Source of the DNA: Leishmania martiniquensis
Taxonomy: Eukaryota > Euglenozoa > Kinetoplastea > Trypanosomatida > Trypanosomatidae
Reading direction: 5' to 3'
DNA length: 64,000 bases
NCBI RefSeq assembly: GCF_017916325.1
Contig: NC_090160.1
Span: 594,001-658,000 of the forward strand
How positions within the stretch are numbered: position 1 is the first letter of the stretch; the number at the start of each line of letters is the position of its first letter. The translations under genes were made by a program, and so were the position numbers. This document shows positions 27,433-37,879 of this stretch, one piece after another. The notes under the pieces were generated by a model that was not told the DNA's origin, did no database searches, and saw only the letters and a program-made list of their open reading frames with translations.

Positions 27433-29569
27433 TTACGCGTCTGTGTAGCCGTAGCAGAGAAACACAGCGACGAAAAAGCTCACGCCGTCCTCAGACGTGT
27501 CATTGTACGCATCAAGTGGGCGAGGCATGAAGCGCAGCAACAGCAGCGGATCTGTGGACGGGAGCGCCGCCAACGACCCTCCCAAAGCACCGGTCCGCTC
27601 CTTCGCCATCTGCACCTCAGCGATCTCGTGTTGGAGGAGGCACGGGAACCGAGAAGCGCCGCCGTGACTCCCACCCGTGTCCCGCTGGGCACCGGAGCTG
27701 TGGACCGCGGAGAGGTTGCACAGCGCACGCTGGGCCGGCGAGGAGGCACGGGCGAGACGCACAGAGGGGTACGTGCGGAGGAAGTGCAAGACATTCGCTT
27801 CATTCTCTTCCAGTGTGGTGGTGCAGGTACTGTACACGAGTACACCAGGCGCCGCCGGCGAGCCGCGAATGTGGCGGATGTATGAGTCGAAGAGCTTGCT
27901 GGTAGTCGGCTGCCTCTTGGATGGAGTCAATAGACTGCATGTGGGGCATCAATTTCGGCCTCAGACCCATGCCGGTGCATGGTGGGTCTAGTAAGACCGC
28001 ATTGAAGCTGTCCGTGTGCGATGCGGCCCTACCACCGCTGCCCTCGGCTGCATCGGTGAGCTTCTGCTTGAGAAACTTGTTTGTGTCGACGCAGTGGGAC
28101 TCCAACGTGCGAGTTACGTATGGAACGTCAGCTGCCGGGGCACCGCTCTGTGAGGGTGACGTAGACGGCCCACCCGCGTCGGCTGAAAAGTGGCGGTGAA
28201 GGAGGCTCATCAGCTGCTCGTGGCGGGATCGGCTACGCTCACAACACACTACGCGAAACGGCTCTGCAACGACTGAGGCAGATGGAGGAGGTGTTGCTGC
28301 CTTCAGCATTGCCGCCCTCTCCTGATCGGCGCGCTCCTGCAACAGACTCGTCTTGCCCCCTGGCGCTGCGCAGGCGTCGAGGATGGTACACGGCGTGGGC
28401 GAGTGGGCCTGGTCCACGTCGTCGCTCTGTGTCCAGACACGGCGGAGGGCGGCTGGTGAGAGATGCTCTACCAAGAGAGCCACCGGTACCATGCTCGAGT
28501 AGTTTTGGAGGAAGAGCACGTCTGAAGCCTTCTCGCCTTCCTCTCGAACGCCTCGTGATGTCTGTGACGGTATTGGTGTGCTGCTGCCCTCATGCCCGTC
28601 TCCAGTACTCTTCGTCATTCCGAGCAGAGCATGCAGGGTGGCGCGGGAGGGCTGCCCTTGCGGCGTCCACTCCATCTGCAGCGCGGTGCCACGGGACGAT
28701 CGGCTCATGATTTCTTTCCACTGCATGCGCATCACACCACTGCCGATGCACACGAGAAACGTGGAGCGATCGGCCAGCACGCCGAGCTGGCGGTGTTCAT
28801 CTTGATCATCGGCTGCCACACCGACAGGCTCGAGTTGTGCGGCGGGAAGCGTGGCTCCAGTGGGGAGTGCGCTGACGAGCCGACGCGGTGCCGCGAAGCT
28901 CCCGTTCTGCTCCTCATCCACCGCGCTTGCAACGCGCTCCACGTAGAAAGCCACGATCGCGCGCTCTCCGGTGTGGAAAGGGCGGGATAGCGTCACAATA
29001 CCCGGCGCGTAGAGGTCGCTCCCTCGCAGCACCGCTTCTGCTGCCCCCACATCTACCACGACAACGAGGGGCCTACTCGGTGGATTGCGACTCGCTGCTG
29101 CCTTTGATGTCTCTGCCTGCGAAGAGGAAGGGCGCATGCTGGAGGGGCTGAGGGGCGGCCACGATGTGAGGCGCTCTGTACGCGCCTTCACACACACGCA
29201 GAAGGGCAAACCAATGGCGGCGAGCCGAGATGGGGGTGCGAAGTGGGAGGCCCAAGCCGTTGCAGTCGGGGCGGTGGTGGTCACCGCCGGCGTCGACAGA
29301 GCACCCGCTTCAAGAAGTTCAGTGAGGCGGACTTCGATGCGACGACCAACACACCGCGCGTTCGTCGTGACGGGCGGGAAGGCGTACAGCATCTCGTGCT
29401 GCACCGATGCGTCTCCTCTCCATGGCTGCGCAACAGAGATGGACGCGACGGAGGCTGATGCACCAGAGCAGAGACCAAGTGGACCCCAGACAGTCCGCCG
29501 TAGGTGCTCTGTTGTGCTTGGCGAGGAGTACTCGTACACGTACCGCGCGTAGGCATCCAGGTTGATCAT
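27433..29569 (-). CDS. NSUN6: NSUN6-like RNA (cytosine-5) methyltransferase, copy B (about 711 aa, frameshift shared by all copies)
   Basis: Start ATG 29,567-29,569 (MINLDAYARY). In order: N-terminal part; PUA-like segment at about residues 165-280 (VVVVDVGAAEAVLRGSDLYAPG); FLQNYSSMVPVALL at about 353-366, which matches the NSUN6 QNLPSLVPV region; SAM motif DACAAPGGKT at 398-407; motif IV DPPCTGMGLRP at 528-538; then, in a second frame, KLFDSYIRHI...GVLVYSTCTTTLEENEANV with the TC motif that holds the catalytic Cys. The family methylates C5 of cytosine, for NSUN6 in tRNA-Cys/Thr at C72. The length (2,137 nt) is one base over a multiple of three, and the shift falls at ADYQQ/KLFDSY (about 27,905-27,915). 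Human NSUN6 is about 470 aa; the excess is low-complexity insertions. Confidence 0.85.
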
Positions 29570-29682
29570 GATACGTAAGGAGGGGTGGGGGACTGCTTCC
29601 TGCTCTTGTTGTTCTCCCCCTCCTCGACAGCGTCGCGCTGGGGAGACGCTGGTGCTCCAATGATGGGGAAGGTGCGCGTGCT

Positions 29683-29684
29683 CT
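29683..29684 (-). promoter_or_regulatory. Likely trans-splice acceptor AG for NSUN6-like gene (copy B)
   Basis: The minus strand reads a C/T-rich tract (complement of about 29,708-29,732), then TTGCAG, about 114 nt before the ATG. Confidence 0.5.
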
Positions 29685-30210
29685 GCAATGTTTTTGTGCC
29701 AACGCGTCAAGGAAAGGCGAGGGGAGGCAGGTGGTAAGCTAAGGGGGTAGAGGTGTGTATATATGTGTGTGTGCGCTTCTGAAGTACATAGGTGGGGCAT
29801 GAGGGCGGTCGGTGAGACGGACTGCCCTCCACTGAAAACCTGTAGCAACACACAGCAACGTCGCCCACTCTGGCCCCCACATGTGGGGGCCAGGCCTTTT
29901 TCTCGTTGGCACTCTCTCTGATGGCGGCTGGCGCAGTGGTGGGGCACAGGTGGCATGGCGTGAGGGGCAGAGGGGGTTCGCTCTCTCTCCACACCAACGC
30001 GTGCTGCGCCGGCACCGACCACACGCGGCGGTTGTTTTTTCTTCTGTCAAACTGCTGTTCGAAGCAATGCCACTATGAGCACCGTAAAAGGAGGGCTGTG
30101 ACACGTCCCCTGCCGTCCGGCCTCGGTCGCTCGGCGAGTGAAAGTGTGCGCGCGTTGCTCTCCGAGCGCACGAGCCTGCGCTCCTCTCTACTGACGCCCC
30201 GCGTCCCCAC

Positions 30211-31848
30211 TCAGCCTTCGCAAAAGAAGCCCCTCGCGACACACGGCTCAAAGCGATGTGTTGCAGCGCACAGGAAGTAGGCGCGGGGCTCGGCGTCCTG
30301 CTTCTGCAGACATAGCCGCACCCCTTCCCGGGCATCGACAGCGCCGACAGGGGCGACTGTTGCCGAGCTGGCGGAGGAAACGGTGTCGCCTGTCGTGCCG
30401 CCGGCGCTGTACGACCCTTGCGCGCCGATCGGGAGCGTGGAGGACGGCATGGAGGCGGAGGCAGACGCCGGTGTTGGCAGCAGGTGATGGCCCGTGCTTC
30501 CGTCGTCGTTTGTGTGCTCCATCATGCGCAGGACACTCGTCTCTGAAGCACCAATGAAAACGGTATCGGCCCTGTGCAGCTTCCGCTGAGGCGGCCGAGC
30601 TGCGTCGTTGTCGCTGTCGTCACGTGGCTCGTGCTCTTCAGCAGAGGTGACGAGGGAGCTCGAGGCCGCCGCGAGCGAAAAGGGGTCGACAACGATCTCT
30701 GGGCTCATGGTGGGCTCGGCCGGCGCGCTTGCTCGCCCTTCCACCTCCGTGAGTGTGCGTGGGTGCGGTGCAGCGGGCTGCATCAGTGTTGAATGCAGCC
30801 GCTCTTGTCCGTGCAGCACCACAGGCGACTTCATGTGTGCCAACGCTTCACATTGCTCCGTCACGGAGTCGTTCACGAAGTGCAGCGCACGCCCCCTGCG
30901 AGTGCTCGCGGTCTGCGGGACGGGGTACTTCAGCAGCTGTGGGGAGGAGGGCATGCTCTCCATGGCAGCCTGCACCTGTGCGGCGAAGTCTGCTTCCGAT
31001 GACTCGGAGGCGACTGGAGGGGCGCCATGCTGGTCCCGCTCACGCATCACAACGGGGCCACCCTCATCCCTGTCACCCCCATCTTCGCTGCTCGCCCGTG
31101 GCACCACAACAGCGTAGTCATTACCGAACAAAAGAGCTTGCGCCTCTGCCTCTTGCGCTCGCTTGCGCGCCCCTCGGTGCTCGACAGCGGACTTCACGAA
31201 TTGCTGAAGCGCAGCGTGGTAGGAGACGTGCGCTACGTGAGTGCCGTGCCGGGATGCACCTGCAAGGTACTCCCGCGCTTGCTGCGCACACTGCTGAGCA
31301 GCAAACATGATGTAACCCAGGACGACCTCACCGAGGGAGTCGATAAGGCGTGCGCAGCGCTGCGCTTCCGGCTTCGCCTGCAAGACTGCTACGTCCTCCT
31401 TGATTGTTTCTCCTGACGTAGCCAGCAGATTGGCGGCGGGGACGGCTTCGATCTCGGCGACCTGTGCCGACGGCGGCCGCGCCTCTTCATCCTCGCTGAA
31501 CACCCTTTGCGTGTCGTGCCTCTCGCACTCTTGCTCCCCCTTCGAGGCTCTGGCGGCCTCAATGAGGGTGTCGGCGAACCGTTGCAGCATCTGCACCACC
31601 TCGTGCGACTGCGTGAGCAGCTCGGGTGCATTGAGGAGGCAGCTGCGCACACAGTACACCTCTATTGCCTTTGACAACCCGTCCGGGAGGGCGTGGCCGG
31701 TGACGACGCGGCGCAGCGCTGCTTCATGATGGGCGACGAACGCATCTGCAACGCGTCGGCAGCCTATGTCCTCCAGCACCAAGTCTCCGTGAATGAGGTC
31801 AATGAGCGGCTCTATGAGAGACCTGAGAGATGCGGGCGCGACCTCCAT
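30211..31848 (-). CDS. Conserved hypothetical protein, copy B (545 aa)
   Basis: Unrecognised. Start ATG 31,846-31,848 (MEVAPASLRS), chosen because a very good splice acceptor sits only about 7 nt upstream (31,856-31,857); the 62-codon in-frame extension is His/Pro/Arg-rich UTR-like sequence. Residues 1-115 look helical (LRSLIEPLIDLIHGDLVLEDIG, then VVQMLQRFADTLIEAARA). A second helical part at about 160-260 has LIDSLGEVVLGYIMFAAQQCAQQAREYLAG, followed by EHRGARKRAQEAEAQALL. The C-terminal half is Ser/Ala/Pro-rich and acidic, probably disordered. No membrane span, no catalytic motif. It ends FFCEG. Confidence 0.78.
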   Translation of the reverse strand: MEVAPASLRSLIEPLIDLIHGDLVLEDIGCRRVADAFVAHHEAALRRVVTGHALPDGLSKAIEVYCVRSCLLNAPELLTQSHEVVQMLQRFADTLIEAARASKGEQECERHDTQRVFSEDEEARPPSAQVAEIEAVPAANLLATSGETIKEDVAVLQAKPEAQRCARLIDSLGEVVLGYIMFAAQQCAQQAREYLAGASRHGTHVAHVSYHAALQQFVKSAVEHRGARKRAQEAEAQALLFGNDYAVVVPRASSEDGGDRDEGGPVVMRERDQHGAPPVASESSEADFAAQVQAAMESMPSSPQLLKYPVPQTASTRRGRALHFVNDSVTEQCEALAHMKSPVVLHGQERLHSTLMQPAAPHPRTLTEVEGRASAPAEPTMSPEIVVDPFSLAAASSSLVTSAEEHEPRDDSDNDAARPPQRKLHRADTVFIGASETSVLRMMEHTNDDGSTGHHLLPTPASASASMPSSTLPIGAQGSYSAGGTTGDTVSSASSATVAPVGAVDAREGVRLCLQKQDAEPRAYFLCAATHRFEPCVARGFFCEG

Positions 31849-31855
31849 CGAGGCG

Positions 31856-31857
31856 CT
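31856..31857 (-). promoter_or_regulatory. Trans-splice acceptor AG just upstream of the 545-aa protein (copy B)
   Basis: Minus strand: CCTTCCTCCTCCTTTCC, a few bases, ACCAG, then seven bases to the ATG. The same arrangement is at A 5,943-5,944 and C 54,259-54,260. If used, the 5' UTR beyond the spliced leader is only about 7 nt. Confidence 0.5.
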
Positions 31858-32699
31858 GGTGTGCAAGGAAAGGAGGAGGAAGGCTTTGTTTGGTCGAGAA
31901 GGGGCTCGGGGGTGGGGTGGGGGCAGGGTGGCCGGGTAGTGCGTATGGGTGTGGCCCCGAGGGTGTCGGCGGTGGTGATGCCGTACGCGTCTATATGTAT
32001 GCTTGCGTGTACTTATTTCGGATGTGGCGTGCATCCATGCCGCCTCTCAGCGTGACCGCCACCGTGCGCTGGGCATCGCCCACCATAGCCCAGGCATCAG
32101 CGGAAGAGGGTAGTGATAGTGGAGAGGGGCAGAAGAGGTGGCTGAGGGCCATGAGGGGGAGGGGGACATCGTAGCTGACCTGGTGCCACATGCACTGGAG
32201 AGCTTAAAGCCACATGGAGGGAGACAGACACGTGAGCACGATAGACTTGTTGGCCACTATCCCTGAAAAGAAGCGGCACGCCTTTCTTATGCACATCCTC
32301 TACACCCGTATTGGGATGCACGACAAGTCGCCACCGAAGCGCATAAGCGCGGCGACCCGAGAAGAGAGCGAGGTGGAGGGGCGCGCAGCGAGAAGGGCGG
32401 GGCGTGACAGCAACGGACACGCCCGCCAAGATCGAGTTGAGTGGGGAGGAGGGAGGCAGAATCACCAGAGTAGCGGAACCAGGTGCAGACCACGGAGGGC
32501 TCCGAGGAAGAGGAGAGGGGGGGGCGCACCAAGGTGAGAAGCCCCCACCTGCACACCAGCGCGACAGATCCCTCCCTCTCTTGGCGCTCTGCACACCAAC
32601 CATGCCTGCTAGAGCTGGCCTCACAGCCTTGAGAGTGACCACACCACGTGCGCAGTGAATCAGGAGCTGCGCCGCTCCTCCTTCCGCAACGATGCTCTC

Positions 32700-33446
32700 T
32701 CAGTCAGAGACAGGGGCTGGAGACGTGGTCGACGAAAAGTGCGATGCAGCGCGAATGACTGCACTGCTGACCGTCTGATGTCGGGTGTTGGTGGCGTGGC
32801 TGCTGCTCAGCAACACACCTCTGCTCCACGCGTGCGCGGTGGCGGAGTCGTGTTCACCGTACGCGTACACCTTGAGAATGGCAAAGGCGATGACAATGCC
32901 CCCCTCCTCCGGCCCCAGCGCGGCATCATTAGGGGCCTTTGGAAACGAGTCAAGTGCCCTGGGCATGCTCCGGGGCTGCATGCGCGACACCACATGCCAA
33001 GCGTCTCTTGCAGGAGATACGCCTCTCAGAACGCGCGTTACATCCTCACCAGCGTAGAACATCAGAGTGTCCAGCGGGCGCAGTGAACCTCGGGGGTGGG
33101 GCGGGTGGGTGATGGAAAGCTGAGGGGCGATAGCGTAGCGGACGACGCTGCTGGCGTGCCCTGCTCTGCATTGCAGATCGATACGCGTGCTGAAAGCGGC
33201 CTGTTTAGTCTGCTCCAAGGAAGGGGGGCCACCTAAACAATAGGCAAAGATGCGCTGATGCGAGCCGGCGTGACTGGACACTTGGTTTAGATTACGGGTG
33301 AAGCGCGGCACCAGCGCATCCGGCCTTGTGGATGGGGCAGTGGCCGCATATAACAGGCATCGGCTTGAATGGAGAGAGCTGTACCCACTAGCCCGCCGCC
33401 GGCGATGACAGGAAGTCCGTAGTAAGGGCGAGGACTTTGCACTCAT
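32700..33446 (-). CDS. Possible small basic-N-terminus protein, copy B (248 aa)
   Basis: Open in B and C, broken in A. Start ATG 33,444-33,446 (MSAKSSPLLRTSCHRRRRAS). The first 40 residues are rich in Arg/Ser with no acidic residue, as in mitochondrial presequences. The middle has PLDTLMFYAGEDVTRVLRGVS, and a short hydrophobic stretch GIVIAFAILKVYAYG precedes a Ser/His-rich tail. No family recognised. In favour: it fills an otherwise 2.25-kb gap, and a pyrimidine tract plus CAG (33,639-33,640) lies about 190 nt upstream. Against: chance frames of this length occur in GC-rich DNA. Confidence 0.45.
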   Translation of the reverse strand: MSAKSSPLLRTSCHRRRRASGYSSLHSSRCLLYAATAPSTRPDALVPRFTRNLNQVSSHAGSHQRIFAYCLGGPPSLEQTKQAAFSTRIDLQCRAGHASSVVRYAIAPQLSITHPPHPRGSLRPLDTLMFYAGEDVTRVLRGVSPARDAWHVVSRMQPRSMPRALDSFPKAPNDAALGPEEGGIVIAFAILKVYAYGEHDSATAHAWSRGVLLSSSHATNTRHQTVSSAVIRAASHFSSTTSPAPVSD

Positions 33447-33638
33447 GCATTGTTGCGGCCCACCACAGGTATATCTACACCTTGGCGATCATGTCTGTGC
33501 GGTGCCGTCGGTGCAAGGAGTGATGTGAGAGGTATCGATGAAGCTGGCAGCCAACAACCCCCTGTTGGACGATGTCGCAACACCATGAAGGGAGAGGGAG
33601 GAGAGTGGGGTTCGAGGACGCTAAGGCAGCAGCCCGCG

Positions 33639-33640
33639 CT
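33639..33640 (-). promoter_or_regulatory. Possible trans-splice acceptor AG for the 248-aa ORF (copy B)
   Basis: Minus strand CTTCCCTTCCCCTCTCTCCC directly followed by TCAG, about 190 nt before the ATG. Confidence 0.45.
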
Positions 33641-34098
33641 GAGGGAGAGAGGGGAAGGGAAGTGCATACAAGCATGCACCGCTCATTCCATGGTCGGGGT
33701 AGGGGCGGAGGAGGTGGAGGAGAGGCCCCTGAGACCGACTGCGCGCCGGTGCGCGATTCTTTTTCAATGGGTTGCGTTGAGGCGGGGATGGGTGCTAATA
33801 AGGGCTTGAGTGGTGAAGAGCACATAGAGGAGGGCCGGTGAGACATGCATCGAGTTGAAGAGGCAGCCCACCAAAAACACTGGAGTATAGAAAGGCAGAG
33901 AGAGAGCGATGAGGGCACGCACCCATACACATACATATACACACACACACACACGCACACGTCTGCATGGTGCGAGAGCGAGAGGGGGGAGGGGTGATGC
34001 CCGTATGGGCCAATGCCAGCGCATCGGGTCGCAGCATTGTCATGTTTCTTCCCCACCCCCTACCACTACCTCGCGCTCCTCATCCCTCCGTGCCGCTC

Positions 34099-36905
34099 CT
34101 ACTTCTCCACGATTACCACCGGATCAGTTTGCACACTGACGTCGGCCCTGCACCGTGGTGACGAGCCTGTAAGCTGTTTGGCGCTCAAGAAAGGGGCTCG
34201 TGACTGCGGTGGCCTGACCGCCACATGGGCACGTTGCTGCTGCTGTATGGCATGCGGGGCGATCACGGTGGATGGGGGGCGCGGTGGGGGTTGCTTCCCT
34301 GCCGGGAGGCTACCGCTGCTGCTGCTTCCGCCGCTCCCATGTTGCGCCGTCGCCGCCGACAACTCTGCCAACACCGACGTGGAGAGAAGCTCGACACGGC
34401 TGCTATGAAGTGCGCTGCTCGTGTTTCCCGCATTCGTGCGGCCGGCTCGCATGCCAAGGCCTAGCGAGGGGGCCGAGACAGCGATGATCGAGTTGCCGAC
34501 ACGATCGCTAAGAGGTAAGCTGTTGAAATGGAAACCCGGAGGCTCTGAGTCGTTGAGCGACACATTCCCCAGGGAAGCCGAAACCGGCGCTGATTGGCGA
34601 GACGGGCGCTTCGACGGGAGAATCGCAGGCGACGCAGCGGCTGAGCGCTGCTGCTGCTGCTGCAGCTGCTGGATAGAGAGGTCCCACTGACTGTGGTCAT
34701 CCTGGTTGAAGATGCGCATGATGGACTGCACCATCGAGGAGCCGAGGATGTCGCTGCAGCGCGGCCGCTTTGCGGGATCCAGCTGCAGCATGGCCTCTAG
34801 AAGCCGGAGCATTTCAGGTGGCCTGACGTTGGGCGAGCGGCGCGCCAGGTCGAAATCGACGCTACCGTCCTCGCGCCGCTCCGGCAGCGATCCATCGAAG
34901 GCGAGGTAGTGCAGCACCATCCCAAGCGACCACACATCAGAGGCCATCGTGTGATGGTTCACGTACCGATCGTTGATACCGCGTGGAGAGGCTGCCGTCT
35001 CGAGGAGCTCCGGCGCCATGTACTCGAGCGTGCCCGTACCACCAGATCGGTCATACGAGATGTCCTCCAGCAGCGCCGCCGTACCAAAGTCGCTGACCAG
35101 CACGCGCGGCGGACGATCCTTCATCGCGACCAGCAACAGATTCTGCGGCTTCAAGTCGCGGTGCAGGATGTGCTTCTCGTGAAGGTGCGCCGTGCCCGCC
35201 ACCGAGCTGAGGAAGAAATACCACACGGCGAGGGTAGAGAGGGTGCTGCCGTAGCGCTCCAGGTACGTGTCGAGCGAGCCAGCGGACGCGTACTCCATCA
35301 AGATGAAGAGGCAGCGCACGGGCGGGCCAAAGTCGGCGAGCTGCGCCTCCTCCACCCAACTGTGCTTGTACTCCACCACATTGGGGTGCCGACGCACCTC
35401 TTCGAGGATGCGCACCTCGCGCAACACCGACTGCAGATACGTGGCCTTGTCGCCCACTGGGATCTTCTTGATGGCAAACTCGCCGAGGTTGACGCCGCAC
35501 ATCATGTGGCGACAGAGGTAGACGCCTCCGTAGGTGCCGCGGCCCAGCTGGCGGAGCTCCTTGAAGTAGTGACGGTAGTAACCATTGTTCGGCAACGGCA
35601 CCGCAGCAGTTGGGGAGTAGAAGGGGGAGCCGCCCTCGAGCGACGGCGACTCTTCCTCGCGCTCCGCCTCTGTTGCCGCCTTTTCGCTGCCATCATCCTG
35701 CTGTAGTAGTTGCACCTGCGAGACCGTCCCTCTGCAGGTCGTGGGACTCACGTAGGAGTAGTGCGGCGCGGCAGCGACCTTGCACACCACTGTCCCGTTC
35801 CAGTCTCCACCACCGCCCGCAGCGTCACTGGCAGTCCCGGAAACCACTACAAGCGGCTGCCTCGCTTCCTCATTCCCACCCGTCGGGCTATCGAGCGGCG
35901 GCGATGGGTGGTAGTCCTCGATGGCAAGCGGCGCTGATGCGCCACGGGCTGCCGCTGCCATGATGAGCGCTGGCGGGGGCAGCGCACGGAAGTAGTGCGA
36001 GGTGAACGCGGCAGCGGGTGGATGAAAGGATGCGATGCAGTTGCCGCTGCAGTTGATGCCATCACTGCTGTCCTCATCGAACCCAGCGGCTGTGCTGCTC
36101 TTGCTGCACAACAGCTGCCCAGATGCAGTGCCGCCGTCCCCTGCGCCGTCTGCATACAAGCGCGGGGACGCCGATGGTTGCTGCTGCCGCTCCTCCTCCT
36201 CCTCCTGGGACGGCGGCGGGAGCAGTTTGCGACAACGTGGCGACGGTCCAAGCGGCGATGTCGACGTCGTCGCATCCACGCGGAAGAACGTCGCTGACTC
36301 AAGGACATCATAAGGCCGCAGGCAGTGTGGACACACTCGCTCCGTGCTCAGCGACAACGGGGCCAGCTTGCCATACGGAGAGGTCCCAGAGTAGTAGCCG
36401 ACACCGTCACCGCTACCACCTGTGCCGTTTCCATCTTGACCGGCACCACCCGCTCTTGCGTCGCCACATTGCGGTGCATCAACTCCAGCACCGTCACTGC
36501 CCATGGCCCGGCCGCTTGTGCTGACGAAGGGCACCACGGTCAGCGCCATGGAATGCACTGTCGGGGTGGACGCCCCGGGGCAGGATCGGCCCCCTTCTGT
36601 GGGAAGAGGATGCCTTCTCGCATCGCCGTCACCGTAATCCCCGCAGCACCGGCAGCGCCCGCTCGCCCCGAGAGAATGGGCACCAGGCTCGTCGTCGCTG
36701 CCAATGGGAAGAGCACAGGACCTCTGCAAGGTTCAGGGGTGTCAGTCGCCGCAGACGCTAAATTAGGTGAGAGCCGCGGAAGGGCAGGGCAGTCGCAGCC
36801 GGCCCCTGCGCTTCCCTTGAAGACCCCATGATGAGGTAGCGGGCTGGGGAGCTGCTGCTGCCGCAGCAGCAGCTCGTATGCGTGCCGTTTCGGCGAAGGA
36901 TCCAT
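34099..36905 (-). CDS. IKS1-like protein kinase, copy B (frameshifted in N-terminal region)
   Basis: Same gene as 8,188-10,995, but four C at 36,639-36,642 replace five, so the first 88 or so residues from MDPSP (ATG 36,903-36,905) are out of frame with the remaining 846, which include CPHC and the whole kinase domain. Copies A and C agree with each other, so the change is private to B. Confidence 0.82.
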
Positions 36906-37076
36906 TCGACGTCGACAGCTCTGCTGTCCACCGCTGCCTCTGCCCACACGGTGTGCGAAGGGGACGCGCTGTCCGGATCGACGGGTGGGGCAAGCCGATG
37001 TGTGTTCTCTGCGCTGCGAGTATACCCCTCCACCTCCCCCGCTGCCGCTGACGCCGTCTCGTGTATAAATGCACAG

Positions 37077-37078
37077 CT
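37077..37078 (-). promoter_or_regulatory. Likely trans-splice acceptor AG for the kinase (copy B; A 11,167-11,168; C 59,480-59,481)
   Basis: Minus strand TTGCTTCTTCTTTCTGCTC, then TGCGTGCAG, about 170 nt before MDPSP. It supports that start over the longer open frame. Confidence 0.55.
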
Positions 37079-37879
37079 GCACGCAGAGCAGAAAGAAGAA
37101 GCAATAACAAAAAAGTTCCCACAAGGAGCGACACTGCACTAGATGCCACGCCGCTCTCGGATACTGTGGGGACGGAGGGGCAGGCCAACACGCGCGTAGA
37201 GAGTGGGAGGAGAGGAGGAAGGAGTTGTGCATGTATGTGTGCGCAGATGTGTCCCATAGCCGGAGAGTGAGGGAGGCCCCGCATACGCATGCGGCCCAGC
37301 GAACCGATGCATACCTGTGTGTGCCCCCCCAACCCCCTTCTGTTGTCCCAGCGCCGCACAAGTGCCGACGTGGACGGACGCGGGTGCTGCGCCACCTTCG
37401 GTTGCTGCGTGGGCATCGTGAAGCGTGTTTTTCCTTCGCCAGCGCGAAGCACGAGAGAGGACAGGAGAAGGAGCTGCTGCTCCCGAGCACGGCGCATGCA
37501 TCTGCGCAGGTGTGGGATGCAGTACGTCGTACGAGCCTGCTGACCACGTGCGTGGGGCCCGCGAAGACAGCTGCGCGCGCTTGAAGTTACACTGAATGCC
37601 TTATGAAAAGGCAGGGCTACACCGGATGAAGCAGCAAGGTGTGCGTGTATGTGTATGTGTGTGTGTGTGTGGCTTCGTTAGCGCCTCGGGTCCGAAAAGG
37701 CCACGCGGGCGGAGGGATGGCGATGCGGCTGCCGCCTGTCGCACACACATTCCGTGGATTCAGCTACGCGAGGACCAAGTGAGGGGGACCTCGCCGCCGG
37801 CAAGTTCAGCATTTCTCCCTCTCACACAAGCAAAGAAAAAAATCACTGAGCTCCGTCGATGCCGCCTTCTCTCAGCCGC

